Source: Aureobasidium sp. EXF-3400
Lineage: Eukaryota > Ascomycota > Dothideomycetes > Dothideales > Saccotheciaceae
NCBI GenBank assembly: GCA_024195585.1
Contig: SWBL01000142.1
Location: 53,729 to 117,728 of the forward strand
Reading direction: 5' to 3'
Length of the DNA stretch: 64,000 nt
Part shown: positions 1 to 9,678 of the stretch, piece after piece
Layout: every line of letters begins with the position of its first letter
Position numbering within the stretch: position 1 is the first letter of the stretch
The notes under the pieces: generated by a model
What the model was told of the DNA's origin: nothing
The model's input: the letters and a program-made list of their open reading frames with translations, nothing else
Databases searched by the model: none
Translations under genes and position numbers: made by a program

Positions 1-2124
1 CAGTCGACTTGTATCAGTCATCCCAGCATGCGAAAACGAGTCTGCTATGGCACAATGTCCGTGATGGTCGTACGATTCAATTGTGCCTGGCAGCAACCCA
101 CTGAGGCCAGCAACTTGTATTGTATCTTCTGACTGAGTCTTGAAGATAGGATTCTTCCAAGTTTTGAGGAATCCCTGAAGCCAAGGTGAAGCGGAAGCAG
201 CACTCGAGGCTGCATCATGGGTAGAGGGCGCATTGTCCTTCCTACGCTCCAAGACAAGGGGATTGCCGAAAGATGACAAGCGGGCGTTCGCAGCAGCAGT
301 GGCTCTGCCCTTTGATGTATTATCAGAGCGTGGTCTGTGCGACTCATCCGGCATAACGATGCCAGTACGCGCATTGATACGATGCTTGTGGTTAGTTTTC
401 GGATCAATCCAGTCAATGTATGTCTCTCCGTCTTGGTCTTGGACAGGATGGCGTTGGGTCTTGTTCGACTCTTGCGTCTCTGTCACCGCAGGCGTGTAGT
501 CGTGTGGAGGCCCAAATTGATTTGCAGTGACAGATTCGACATGAATAGTAGCGGCACTCTCTGGTTGGCGGCTTGAGTCCCGTTCGGTTGATTCGCTGAT
601 GTTGAATGACCTTGATGGCGGTGTCTTGGATTTCCATATGCTGTCGTACATCTGTGGCCGGGCGCTCTTGATCCGACTCCAGTCTGTGAAGGGCATTGTT
701 GGTAACGAAGTATCGACTAGAGTCATAGGCCGCGCCCTCTTAGAGCTTCGGCGATCTGTGTTTGGCGGCATAGTATCAGAGCTTGGATGGCTAGTCGTTT
801 CAGAAGTATCAGTGTCATGCTTTCGCTTTTGTCGTGTCTTCTTCGGTCGAAAGTTGTTCGCTTCCAACCAATGTATAGTCAAGCTCTCGAGGACATTAAT
901 AATACTCTTGAGATACATATCGCCGAGATTGCTGACAAGTTGTGTACTGTTCTCGGTCTTCAAGTCAATGCGAAGATAAAACCTGGGCCATCGGTCTACC
1001 CCTTTTCTGCCCCCCTGTAGTTGTTTATTTGTAGGTCCATCTCTTTTGTACCGTCGATCGTGCTGCCGACGTTTCATTTCTACCTCATCGGGTTCAGAAT
1101 CGTCGTCTATTTGACCGAAACTTGACTGGCTGAAAAGTTGATTGACTGTTTCATAAAACTCATTGTGCCTGTTCTCATCCAGACAAGGGATAATGCCAAT
1201 AGACATAAATTGAGCGGCCCTACTAGGAGCAGGCTCTAGCGACATAAGGCCTTTGACTGTGACCGAGGAAGTTGATGCAGATACCGGCATCCAATTGTTT
1301 TTGGAGTCGGTCGAGACAATACCCGCTTGGCACAGAACGCTCAAGACAGTATTCTGATCAAACTCTGACATCTTCTTGTTCAAAGTGTTCAGGTTTCGCT
1401 CACTTAGCGCGTTTGGTATAAATTGTGCCCCTGTGTTGATACAGAAAGTCTTTGCCGGAGTTCCAGAATCTGTGACTTTGAGGGCCACACGTCGATTCCA
1501 CGGTAGAAGCAAGCTCACTAATCTGACCTTCAAAGCTTGCCACTGTCTTTCTGTTTCGAGTCCGCCTTCATCAATGATGGCTCGCTGCTTTACTCTCACA
1601 GGCATGTTACCAAACAGGTCTCTGACGGATATGCGTGTGCCATGGCCGGTGGTAGTACGTATTGCATGCTGAGGCGGCGCAGGCGTCAATCGGGATATTG
1701 TCTTCGAGCGGTGTAAGCTCAGGGTATTGTGAGAGTAGTGTTGAGTATGCCGAGACGTGATAGTGAGAAGCGAGAGTGCCGCTACTGAAGCCAAAAATGT
1801 TCCTTGGCCACCATGGATTTCGAGTCGCGCATTATTCTGTTGCTTGGAGGTGTGATACATGCGACCAAGACCTCCATTTTCGCGGAATTCTACCGGTGAG
1901 ATGCCGATGCCATTGTCCTCGATAGTACATCCGCCTCGGCGGTAGTCCACGGAGATATCGATTTTTGTTGCCTGTGCATCCAAGGAGTTTTCGAACAAAC
2001 CAATGATTACCTGATTCATGCCAGTGATTGTGGTAGAGGACTTGATTTGCGCGATCACATCCTCAGGAAGTGGTAAAATAGTAGACGATGTGTTTTGTGT
2101 TTCCTGTGCAGATTTGTAGTCCAT
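1..2124 (-). CDS. MLH3: DNA mismatch repair protein Mlh3, N-terminal part (runs off the left edge)
   Basis: An uninterrupted reading frame of 708 codons starts at the ATG at 2124-2122 and is still open at position 1, so the C-terminal part lies outside the window. The first 60 residues carry the GHKL ATPase signature of MutL homologues: FENSLDA (motif I, with the catalytic Glu and Asn) and IEDNGIGIS (motif II). GGQGTFLASVAALS follows in the place of motif III, and DLFGNMPVRVKQRA matches the fungal Mlh3 form of the NMPVR motif. Behind the ATPase and transducer parts comes a long, charged, poorly conserved linker, usual for Mlh3. Mlh3 pairs with Mlh1 in the nucleus, for meiotic crossover resolution and minor mismatch repair. 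The endonuclease DQHAXDE region would be in the missing part. Family assignment is firm; Mlh3 rather than Mlh1 or Pms1 is inferred from the divergent motif III and the linker. Confidence 0.85.
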   Translation of the reverse strand, partial: MDYKSAQETQNTSSTILPLPEDVIAQIKSSTTITGMNQVIIGLFENSLDAQATKIDISVDYRRGGCTIEDNGIGISPVEFRENGGLGRMYHTSKQQNNARLEIHGGQGTFLASVAALSLLTITSRHTQHYSHNTLSLHRSKTISRLTPAPPQHAIRTTTGHGTRISVRDLFGNMPVRVKQRAIIDEGGLETERQWQALKVRLVSLLLPWNRRVALKVTDSGTPAKTFCINTGAQFIPNALSERNLNTLNKKMSEFDQNTVLSVLCQAGIVSTDSKNNWMPVSASTSSVTVKGLMSLEPAPSRAAQFMSIGIIPCLDENRHNEFYETVNQLFSQSSFGQIDDDSEPDEVEMKRRQHDRRYKRDGPTNKQLQGGRKGVDRWPRFYLRIDLKTENSTQLVSNLGDMYLKSIINVLESLTIHWLEANNFRPKKTRQKRKHDTDTSETTSHPSSDTMPPNTDRRSSKRARPMTLVDTSLPTMPFTDWSRIKSARPQMYDSIWKSKTPPSRSFNISESTERDSSRQPESAATIHVESVTANQFGPPHDYTPAVTETQESNKTQRHPVQDQDGETYIDWIDPKTNHKHRINARTGIVMPDESHRPRSDNTSKGRATAAANARLSSFGNPLVLERRKDNAPSTHDAASSAASASPWLQGFLKTWKNPIFKTQSEDTIQVAGLSGLLPGTIESYDHHGHCAIADSFSHAGMTDTSRL

Positions 2125-2933
2125 ATTGTTGTTGAATGCTTTTGTGCCAAGTGGGCGTGTTGTTCAAGGTGGTCGCCACTTTAGTTTCGAACAGTCGCGT
2201 TTATCCAAAGATGCGAACATTGATATTTCAGTCAATGAGTTGCCGATGTGTGATGGCAAAGATGATTTCTTGTCCAGTGCAGGAAGAAAGATGAGAGAGC
2301 AGTCGTGAGGAGGTGAAGAGTAGTAACCACGACGTCACCAAATTCTTGGCACTCGACCACTTCGCTTGCCTCCAATCTTGACTTCATTCTCTCTCCCGTA
2401 ACATTGCACGAGGCTTCTTATTGATCCCAACACTAGATACATTCGACCCAACAGTTGTGATGTCAAGCAACGCATGAATGAATATCGCGTCACAGAGCTT
2501 CGGTTGTCAGGGTACTCTACTGTTTCCGGACCAGGTGCAAGGTGCAATGTGCATTCGTGCCCTCGAGGGCTGACAGGCTTCTGCTTCCAGATCCGAGATG
2601 TCCCATCGTTGTTTATTCATAAGATATCTCAGGCCCATGTGCAAGAGTTCCTGCGACGCAGCAGAAGTGCGCTGCCATCTAACAGCCGACACACCGGGTA
2701 GGGACAACTGTCAGTAGCAGGTAAGAGGCTTATCATCGACATACTCCGTCCACAGGTCGGTATTCTCTCCATGACTCGCTGTGGCACCGAGTCAGGAATT
2801 GTAAGTCGTATGCTTCATGCCAATCTCAGGCGTGCCATATTGCAAACCCTGCAATATTTCTTTCGTCTTCATCGCTCTTACCATTCAACATCTCTCTCGC
2901 CATTTCACCAGACCCCAGAACTGAAAGATTACC
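2125..2933. other. Intergenic: divergent leader of MLH3 and the membrane protein gene
   Basis: No supportable gene. The short open frames here lack any recognisable motif. A GTAAGT donor at about 2809 followed by pyrimidine-rich DNA and a CAG near 2911 could mark an intron in the 5' leader of the following gene. Confidence 0.5.
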
Positions 2934-3561
2934 ATGATCAGACCAACTTCATGGCTCCAACACTACTGGTGTCTCTACGTCTGCTGGCTCATCCAATTGC
3001 CAGCACTATGTTTCATATCCTTCATGACCCTCATCTCCTACAGCCGCAGAAGGTCTCGTCCGATTGCTGAGTATGTATATTAATTTGCGTCTTTCTTCCT
3101 CTAGTCGTGCTGTCACTGACATTCGCCTGGAAGTCAACTCGAAATCAGTCTCTTCTGTATAACGATTGTCTCGTACATCTATCAAGTATTCTTCTACTTT
3201 ATACACCGCCTGAACGCTACACGCATGTTGTACGTGCAAGTATACGGAAGCTTCTTCATCACTTTTTTTGCCTACTGCGAAAGCTGGTATTTCATGCATG
3301 GAAACACATTATGGGGCAGTCTGGTGCCCAAGCCATTCACAACCAAAACTTATGCGTTTGCATTCTAGTAAGTTTTTTCGTGCCGTCGTTAGGTCTGTGA
3401 TTTGGATGTCCTGATACGTGCATCGCAGTGCCTCCTTCTACATCCTCCTAGCCAGAAGCCTTCTCGTCTGGTACCAAATACGAAAACTCGAGGAGAAATC
3501 CCTGTCAAAGGAAGACGAAGAAGAGATGGAAAACTTGTTGAGCGGTGAGCACTATGTCTAG
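2934..3561 (+). CDS. Small four-helix membrane protein, three exons, unknown function
   Basis: Not a family I recognise. Exons 2934-3070, 3149-3367 and 3429-3561 join to a 162-residue protein. Intron 1 (3071-3148) has a GTATGT donor, a CTGAC branch point at 3116-3120 and a CAG acceptor. Intron 2 (3368-3428) has GTAAGT and CAG. The spliced protein shows four hydrophobic stretches at about residues 10-37, 46-66, 72-94 and 115-135, many aromatic residues, and an acidic tail containing KEDEEEMENLL. It ends in GEHYV. The exons lie in different frames and only the spliced form gives a continuous membrane protein, which supports the model. The start is the first ATG in frame with the first helix. 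An extra upstream exon is possible. Confidence 0.6.
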
Positions 3562-3793
3562 AAGCATTTCAACAAGCGGAGGATCGGTTCACAAGGCTTT
3601 CCATCAAGGTACAATACAAGATCCAGGATATCACTTGATGTACAACGATAACGGAACCTATCAGCTTAAATAAAGTACAACTAAACATTGACCGAGAAAC
3701 AACCATTCCTGAGGAGCATACACACTTAACCAAAACCAAAAAAAAGACTCGCAATATTACTCCTGCAACAAAGATTCACTAATCAGTGTCCAT

Positions 3794-4207
3794 TCAAGCT
3801 CTGACACTCGGGACATGACTGCCTTCCATGCCACGGGCAAAACGCTCCAGCTCTTCGATATCGGAAACGCTCTCAATATCTTCGTCATCGGTATCTGCCT
3901 CGGACTCGGTTCCAGATACGGAGCCGGCATCTGACTCGGAGACGATCTCTTCGACTCTGCTGTTATTCTGTGTGCGATGTTCGCGGCGCTGGGTGCGTCT
4001 GGGAGGTGACCTTGAGATGTATTGGCGTTGTGGTTGGGTTTCTGGTTGTGGTGCAGGACGACTTGGTTCCGACTTCCACCAAGCGTAAGCCCCGTAAACA
4101 AAAGGAGCTATCATGGTGCCGATTTGGACAGCTAATCGCATGTACTCCATGTATTCGTTTGCGGTGAAAGCCCGTTCTTCACGTGCTTGCTGATTTCGGT
4201 GCTTCAC
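3794..4207 (-). CDS. Small protein with one membrane helix and an acidic tail, unknown function
   Basis: A single-exon frame of 137 residues. Residues 18-42 form one moderately hydrophobic segment (LAVQIGTMIAPFVYGAYAWW), preceded by a charged N-terminus. A Pro/Gln/Arg-rich stretch follows, then a strongly acidic region (about residues 85-125) with runs such as ESEADTDDEDIESVSDIEEL. This composition suggests a one-pass membrane protein with a disordered charged tail, but no family is recognised. A 114-residue frame overlaps it (3757-4101) with less protein-like composition. Its 3' end faces the 3' end of the four-helix protein gene about 230 nt away. Confidence 0.45.
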   Translation of the reverse strand: MKHRNQQAREERAFTANEYMEYMRLAVQIGTMIAPFVYGAYAWWKSEPSRPAPQPETQPQRQYISRSPPRRTQRREHRTQNNSRVEEIVSESDAGSVSGTESEADTDDEDIESVSDIEELERFARGMEGSHVPSVRA

Positions 4208-4418
4208 TCAATTTATTATATGTAAGGTAGAAGCCGCAATGCATCTTTCAAATTTCTCGTCATGTCTTATTGTCTGTTCTCCACAGATTTCAGGATGGAA
4301 AATGAGAGGTTTCTGACACATCTTGAAATTTTGCCAAAGTGCGTGTTCTAGTGATTTCGAGATAACGACAGATGACTCGCCAGCGTAGGAACGAATTGGT
4401 GCCCCATGTCTCAAGTCC

Positions 4419-5382
4419 TCACTCGGTAGGTCCGAGCAAGATATCGTACTTCAACTCCAGTCCAGCCTTTTCGTCGCCTTGTCGAGGCTCGAACTTGACG
4501 ACAAGAGAGTCCTTGACCGCGAAGACGGAGTCATTGTCCAAGTATTTGGACTCGGCGTCGAAGATTTGGGTTGTGATTGGTTTGTAGCCTTGTCGAATTA
4601 CCTATGAATTGTCGCCGTTAGCATGGAAAGTACTAGATGGTATAGAAAGAAACACTTACGATCAAATGAATATGTGCAGGTCGGAAAGGATGTCTGTCCA
4701 ATTTCTTCAACAACTCGCCAGCTGGACCATCATCAGGAACAGGATAGGGAGTAGGTCGTATGCAATAGAATCCATAACTCCCATCTTTTCCGGTCCTGAA
4801 CTTTCCACGTAGATTGTGCTCCTGTTGTTTGGGATCCTGCTGCTCGTACAATCCATTTGTGGAAGCTTGCCAGATATCGATTTCAGCTTCTTCCACAGGC
4901 TTCTTGGTTACAGCATCATACACCACCCCATGCATATAAGCAACCTCTGCATCTTTGGGTGTATCGAAAGTAATACTATCACCCATCTTCCGCAAAGGAG
5001 CATCGTGACGGAAAAATGGACCTAAGATTGCACTTTGAGTGACCGCATCTTTCGCATCTGCAGCGGCTTTGAAGGTGATTTCGTCGACTAGACTTTCGAG
5101 GCCAATGACATCGCATAGCAGTTGGCCTTCGTTACGGCGGTCGGTGGACATTTGGCCAGCGCGGTTTATCATGTCTACTCCTGCCATCCATTCGTCGACT
5201 GTAAGATCGACTTCGCGGGCGAAATCGTGGACGTGTTTGATCAGGGAGGTCATGACTTTGCGAAGGCGAGGATCTGTGTTGGGGCCAATTGAGGATACTA
5301 CATGGCTTGTGAAGTTTGGGTCGTAGCGACCGGCGCCATTGAGGGTGTCTTCTGGCTCCAGTGGTTTGTTGGTTGCTGACAT
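4419..5382 (-). CDS. Intradiol ring-cleavage dioxygenase (hydroxyquinol/catechol 1,2-dioxygenase type)
   Basis: Two exons, 5382-4660 and 4601-4419, give 301 residues, the usual size for fungal intradiol dioxygenases. The 58-nt intron has a GTAAGT donor, a TGCTAAC branch point and a TAG acceptor. The N-terminal third is the helical dioxygenase_N domain; ILGPFFRHDAP opens the catalytic beta-sandwich. The four non-haem Fe(III) ligands are all present with family spacing: Tyr179 (GLYEQQDP), Tyr213 (RPTPYPVP), His237 and His239 (RPAHIHL). Such cytosolic enzymes cleave catechol or hydroxyquinol between the two hydroxyls to muconates feeding the 3-oxoadipate pathway. Which of these substrates is used cannot be read with certainty. 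A Zn2Cys6 regulator is transcribed divergently about 1.1 kb away, a common arrangement for inducible aromatic catabolism. Confidence 0.88.
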
Positions 5383-5433
5383 GATTGAATTGACCTTCGT
5401 TCTGTAGTCTGAGCTGTGATTCGTTTGCTGCTG

Positions 5434-5441
5434 ATTTATAA
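5434..5441 (-). promoter_or_regulatory. TATA-like box of the dioxygenase gene
   Basis: The minus strand reads CTTATAAATC about 52-58 nt upstream of the dioxygenase ATG, a reasonable TATA position for a short leader. A second one (TATAAAAA) lies at 5536-5543. Confidence 0.4.
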
Positions 5442-5565
5442 GAGTGCTTGACGAGTTCAGCTTCTAGTGTGTGTTGTTTAAGTATGCCAGTGCTATAGCC
5501 AATGTTCTAGACACGATTGAAGGGGGCTCGGCTTATTTTTATATCGAGCTCCCTTTGTCCTATCC

Positions 5566-5578
5566 CGGACCACTTCCG
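5566..5578. promoter_or_regulatory. Inverted CGG-N7-CCG, possible Zn2Cys6 site
   Basis: CGG at 5566-5568 and CCG at 5576-5578 form an inverted pair with a 7-bp spacer, 184 bp upstream of the dioxygenase start and inside the divergent promoter it shares with the Zn2Cys6 gene. Binding by that protein is inference. A pair like this is expected by chance about once per 4 kb. Confidence 0.35.
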
Positions 5579-6487
5579 CCCCTCTTTGGCGGGGCAATTG
5601 TCAGCGGGTTTCTTTCGGATAGCGTGTGTACCCTAAACTCTCGGAAGCAACTCTTGCCGTTTGAGTCGTGCAAGCCACATCCGATTCACGACTTGATCTT
5701 ATGGGGTGACTTCCGGGGTACACACTCCATCGTAGGATGTGTTCGATAGCTACGATTGATGCACAGGGATAGGTGCGGGGGCATCGCAAAGGATGACGAC
5801 AAAACTGCTTGATAATCACGACTCCGTCTTCGCTGAGCTTTGGTATGGTGTAGTGTCCGTGCTCCAAGCGGCAGGGTGATACCCATAACAAGCTCAAAAA
5901 TGGATAAATGGTAAATTACTAGACTACCAACGAGTTTGGGTGATCATGGAATAGATCTGGAGACCTAGGACTTGTATATGCTCCACAAATATGAGTTTCT
6001 TGAGTGTGGTATCGATAGGTGGATAGGTGTGAGCGTTCTTGGTATCTAGGACCTCGAATTCCAAAAGGTGCTCTGATGGCTGATCGAGACGACCTCGCGT
6101 TTTTGGTATCGAGATGTATGCTGACCAAATCTTGCTATACAAGTTATATTGGTGTTACAACGAGCGGAACATCAGCTAGTCTTGACTCCTGCATATTTCC
6201 GCTGCCTGGTCGAGTGTATAAATGGTTGTCTAGACTCTCCCAGTCAACCTCGGCATGAATCTGATCTGTATGCATATGTCTTGGCAGTCGGAAGCCGGTC
6301 AAAGATTGTTTACGCCGCCGGTTCCGCTCCAGCCCTCTTTCGCTCGAGTCAACGACAAGTGGGGTTGGAAACAAGCACTTTGCGTTGCACCTTCCGAAGC
6401 ATATCATCACATTAAACCTCATTTTCGTGCCATTGGACTGGAACAAGAGCTGTTCAGTTGATCAGCTTTGAGGGCAGCAGAGACACA

Positions 6488-8776
6488 ATGCCTCGTCCGA
6501 TAGTGGCAGCCGACAAGAGACGTCGTATCGCCCAAGCCTGCGACAATTGCAAGCGGCGAAAGGAAAGATGTGATGGCAGCCGACCGTGCAGCATCTGCAT
6601 CCGACGACGAAGGGAAGCCGAATGTCAATTTTCCGAGACGCCTGCTAGATTGCTTCGGGGTCCACAGAGTAATACCGCCAATATCGGAAGTCCTACAAGC
6701 GTCAGTCACGCGTCTCCTTCGGTGCACGCGTTGAAGAATCGTGGTGGGAGTGCTGCACCGCCGCCACTTCAGCAGAACAATGTCGCGCGTACGAGTATCC
6801 CGAGAATCCCGAGCTTGGGCGCTGTTGCCAATTCTTCGCCAGTCAATGTCACATTGTCTGGGAACTTGAGCGATACAAGTCAGGCTGAGATGGCTATTGA
6901 CCGCATTTTGAATGCCAGTGTCGACCAACGGGGTGCTAGGGCCAATGTGGAATCCCACTCTCGACCTGAATCTGTGGCACCAGTGCCTAAGTTGGCAAGA
7001 TTACTTCGCGATACCCATGGCAAGTTCATGTATGTCGGCGACTCAGCCAGTCTTTCTTTCGTACAGAGTGTCAGACGTATGGTTGTATCTGCCATCGGTG
7101 ATTGCGATTTTACAAATGATCCTCTCCGGCATCAAATTATTGAAACAACACCTGCAAGTACTATGCAATTGCCAGATATGTTACCCCTGGATCTGGATCC
7201 TGAAGAGTGTAAACGGTTGTCACAGCATTATCTTCTTGCAACCAGCGGACTCATCGAAATATTTGATGTACCCACCTACTACCGCAATCTGGACCGATGG
7301 GTGGTTGACAAGGCTCGAGACAACGACCTCAAGTCTGCTGTTTTCTATATGGTACTTGCAATTGGCGCGCAAGTATCGTCACCGGACGGCGATCAGACAC
7401 TTGCTGAGAAGTATTTCAACCGTGGTCGACATATGGCTGTCATGAGTTTCACCGATGCACCTAGCCTTATGACCATTCAAGCTTATCTTTGCATCACAAT
7501 GTACATGCTCGGCGCATGTCGAAGAAACGCTGCTTTCATGCAATTTGGCATTGCCGTCAGAGCCGCTTTTGCTCTAGGTATGCACAAGAGCAGCACACAC
7601 GCACTCTTCGACGAGACAGAAGCCGGAGCGAGACGAAGAATCTGGAAGAGCGTCCGTGTACTGGATATTTTCCTCAGCGCATCACTTGGCAGGCCGCCAG
7701 CCACAACAGACCTGTCAATGGAAAGGGACACGCAAGTTTCCGAAGAAGCAGCACAGGTGACATCCACAGACCCCTTTTCGAACAAGGTGCTTGCGCTTTG
7801 TGACATTTTTGAACGCATCGTCATCGACGTCTACATGAAGAAAGCAGTTTCTACACGCCTTGCAGACTCCATCTCAGGCCAATACAGAGACTGGACCAAC
7901 GATTTGCCAGAATCATTACAGGTGTCAAATCTCGATCCGGGCGAGGACGATCCAGATAAGTTGACCAAGGCTCTGGCCGCTAGTCATATCATCAGTGCCT
8001 ACCACTGGTCTATCATCCTGCTCACGCGACCTTTTCTCACTTTCCAAATTATCAAAGATATGAGCAGGACAGGGCAAGACTCACATACGGACGATCAAGT
8101 GGAACAATCATCCATCAAGACATATGCAGATGCATGTGTAGACTCATCTCTCCGAAGTCTCAACATAGCATCAACACTGATGCAATACTCCTCGCTCCCT
8201 CACAGATTACCTTTCATCATAAACTCTGTCTGCAACGCTGCTTTAGTCCTCGGAGCTGCCACCTTTGCCGACCAAGACAAGTTCCTTCCGCTTGAAGATG
8301 GCTTGAAACAAGGAATGCAGATTTTGAACCACTTTGCACAATGGGATCCCCACGCTGCCCGCTATGCTCAGATTATCACTTACCTGCAAGATGCCACAAC
8401 AAAATATATTCGTCAACGAAGCGAGAGATCCCTCGAGTCTCGCCGCAGTGGTGTCACTAGACTCTTCGGCACGATAGGGCAACAAGTAGGTGGTGCAGAG
8501 GAAACACCCAACGACCAATCTACTCCTCTCACTCCCATCGGAGGCATTGAAACCATTCAACCCATCAACATTGATCCATCATTATATACCAGACCAGCAA
8601 TGATGACAGATCTGTACCCTTTGATAAACCATCCAGGAGGCTTGCCTGGATTGATCGAAGGTGGCTTTTATCAACAGCCGCAGTCTGGCACTGGGATTAT
8701 GGCTGATGGTTCTGGATATCAGGATGATGCTTACTACTTTATGGATCAAGATTTGTCCATGTTTGGGTTCTGTTGA
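6488..8776 (+). CDS. Zn2Cys6 transcription factor divergent from the dioxygenase
   Basis: A single-exon frame of 762 residues. The ATG at 6488 is chosen because the basic Zn2Cys6 cluster follows directly; the frame is open slightly further upstream without another ATG. The six cysteines are Cys18, 21, 28, 34, 37 and 46 (CX2CX6CX5CX2CX8C) with the basic loop KRRKER. A Ser/Pro/Asn-rich linker follows (about 50-150), then the fungal middle homology region at about 220-560, with the ARRRIWKSVRVLD and SASLGRPPATTD motifs typical of the Fungal_trans domain. The C-terminus is Gln/Gly/Tyr-rich, possibly an activation region. It is a nuclear DNA-binding regulator, and its position opposite the ring-cleavage dioxygenase suggests, but does not prove, control of aromatic catabolism. 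Confidence 0.9.
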   Translation: MPRPIVAADKRRRIAQACDNCKRRKERCDGSRPCSICIRRRREAECQFSETPARLLRGPQSNTANIGSPTSVSHASPSVHALKNRGGSAAPPPLQQNNVARTSIPRIPSLGAVANSSPVNVTLSGNLSDTSQAEMAIDRILNASVDQRGARANVESHSRPESVAPVPKLARLLRDTHGKFMYVGDSASLSFVQSVRRMVVSAIGDCDFTNDPLRHQIIETTPASTMQLPDMLPLDLDPEECKRLSQHYLLATSGLIEIFDVPTYYRNLDRWVVDKARDNDLKSAVFYMVLAIGAQVSSPDGDQTLAEKYFNRGRHMAVMSFTDAPSLMTIQAYLCITMYMLGACRRNAAFMQFGIAVRAAFALGMHKSSTHALFDETEAGARRRIWKSVRVLDIFLSASLGRPPATTDLSMERDTQVSEEAAQVTSTDPFSNKVLALCDIFERIVIDVYMKKAVSTRLADSISGQYRDWTNDLPESLQVSNLDPGEDDPDKLTKALAASHIISAYHWSIILLTRPFLTFQIIKDMSRTGQDSHTDDQVEQSSIKTYADACVDSSLRSLNIASTLMQYSSLPHRLPFIINSVCNAALVLGAATFADQDKFLPLEDGLKQGMQILNHFAQWDPHAARYAQIITYLQDATTKYIRQRSERSLESRRSGVTRLFGTIGQQVGGAEETPNDQSTPLTPIGGIETIQPINIDPSLYTRPAMMTDLYPLINHPGGLPGLIEGGFYQQPQSGTGIMADGSGYQDDAYYFMDQDLSMFGFC

Positions 8777-9678
8777 GAGCGGCCAGCAGAGTACTCTGAG
8801 AACTTTTTTTTTTTTTTGGAAGGATCTTGGACATACATCGTAGAATAGTACCAAGATCCAGTTGCATACTAGAATGATTGACTCCTCCACTACCTGTTTT
8901 TCACATTTGACTCTCAACCATTTCCATCGCAGACAACAACTTCAGCTCATTCCAGTTCAGTTCACTGCCTCCTTTTACTTGGTCGTATCTCCATACCGCA
9001 TGAGTGGTGTGGCATACAGACTATAGAAATGCAACAGTATTAGTGCATGTGGCATTTGCCAATTGAGAAGTGAAATTCTCGTTCGACCCTGACCCAAAAT
9101 CTCATAAACGATTATGCAGTCTGATAGTTGTTGATACTAACTTTCTAGCTCCGCATAGGGGAGATATGTGGTGGAGCGTATATAGACTGTAGAAATGCAG
9201 AGTATGTCGAGAAACATGGCATTGTTCACTGAAGAGATGAAATCTCCTTGATTCTCTCCTGGCCGTGATTCAGTTTTCACACACAACTGTGCAGTTTTAC
9301 AGTGATCGATCAACAGCTCTCTAGCCTTCATTAGAGGAAGGCGAGAATGTACGAATATTTAGCAAAAGAGGGAGTCGAAAGAGTATGCAAATTGGAGGTT
9401 CATGCAACATGCAAAATAAGACTTTCAATACTACGGGTATCTCTGTTTTGGTCTCATCTTCAATCCCTACTTCCTCGAGCCAGACCCTACACGACGAGCT
9501 ACCACACACGATGCGTATAATCATACACAAGCAATCGATCGTCTCGACAAAAACACTTCCACAGAACCTGAACTTCATGCTACGCCACACAAATATGCCG
9601 ATGGAAAAATAGCGAAAGAGAGACCAGAACGGGTAGGCGTTAAGGATGAAAAAGCAACGGCGACGATTTCTGCCTCTC
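8777..9678. other. Intergenic, convergent 3' regions, with a T-run and a diverged direct repeat
   Basis: No gene supported. A run of 15 T at 8803-8817 lies 26 nt after the regulator stop codon. A diverged tandem duplication with a 166-bp period is listed separately. Confidence 0.5.
9001..9340 (+). repeat. Diverged tandem direct repeat, period 166 bp, two copies
   Basis: AGACTATAGAAATGCA at 9018 recurs as AGACTGTAGAAATGCA at 9184. The flanks also match in order: TGTGGTG-like sequence before, then CATGGCATT/CATGTGGCATT, a GAAATCTC/GAAATTCTC block, CGACCCTGA/GGCCGTGA-like and ATTATGCAGT/ACTGTGCAGT blocks, and CTTTCTAGCT/CTCTCTAGCC near the ends. The copies are clearly diverged and lie outside any gene. 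Confidence 0.5.

Larger units (their letters stand above)
5383..6487. other. Divergent promoter region between dioxygenase and Zn2Cys6 regulator
   Basis: About 1.1 kb without a supportable gene. It holds the TATA-like boxes and the CGG pair listed separately, and a CGG-N2-CCG (CCGGTTCCG) near 6319. The short open frames on both strands have no protein-like composition. Confidence 0.5.
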
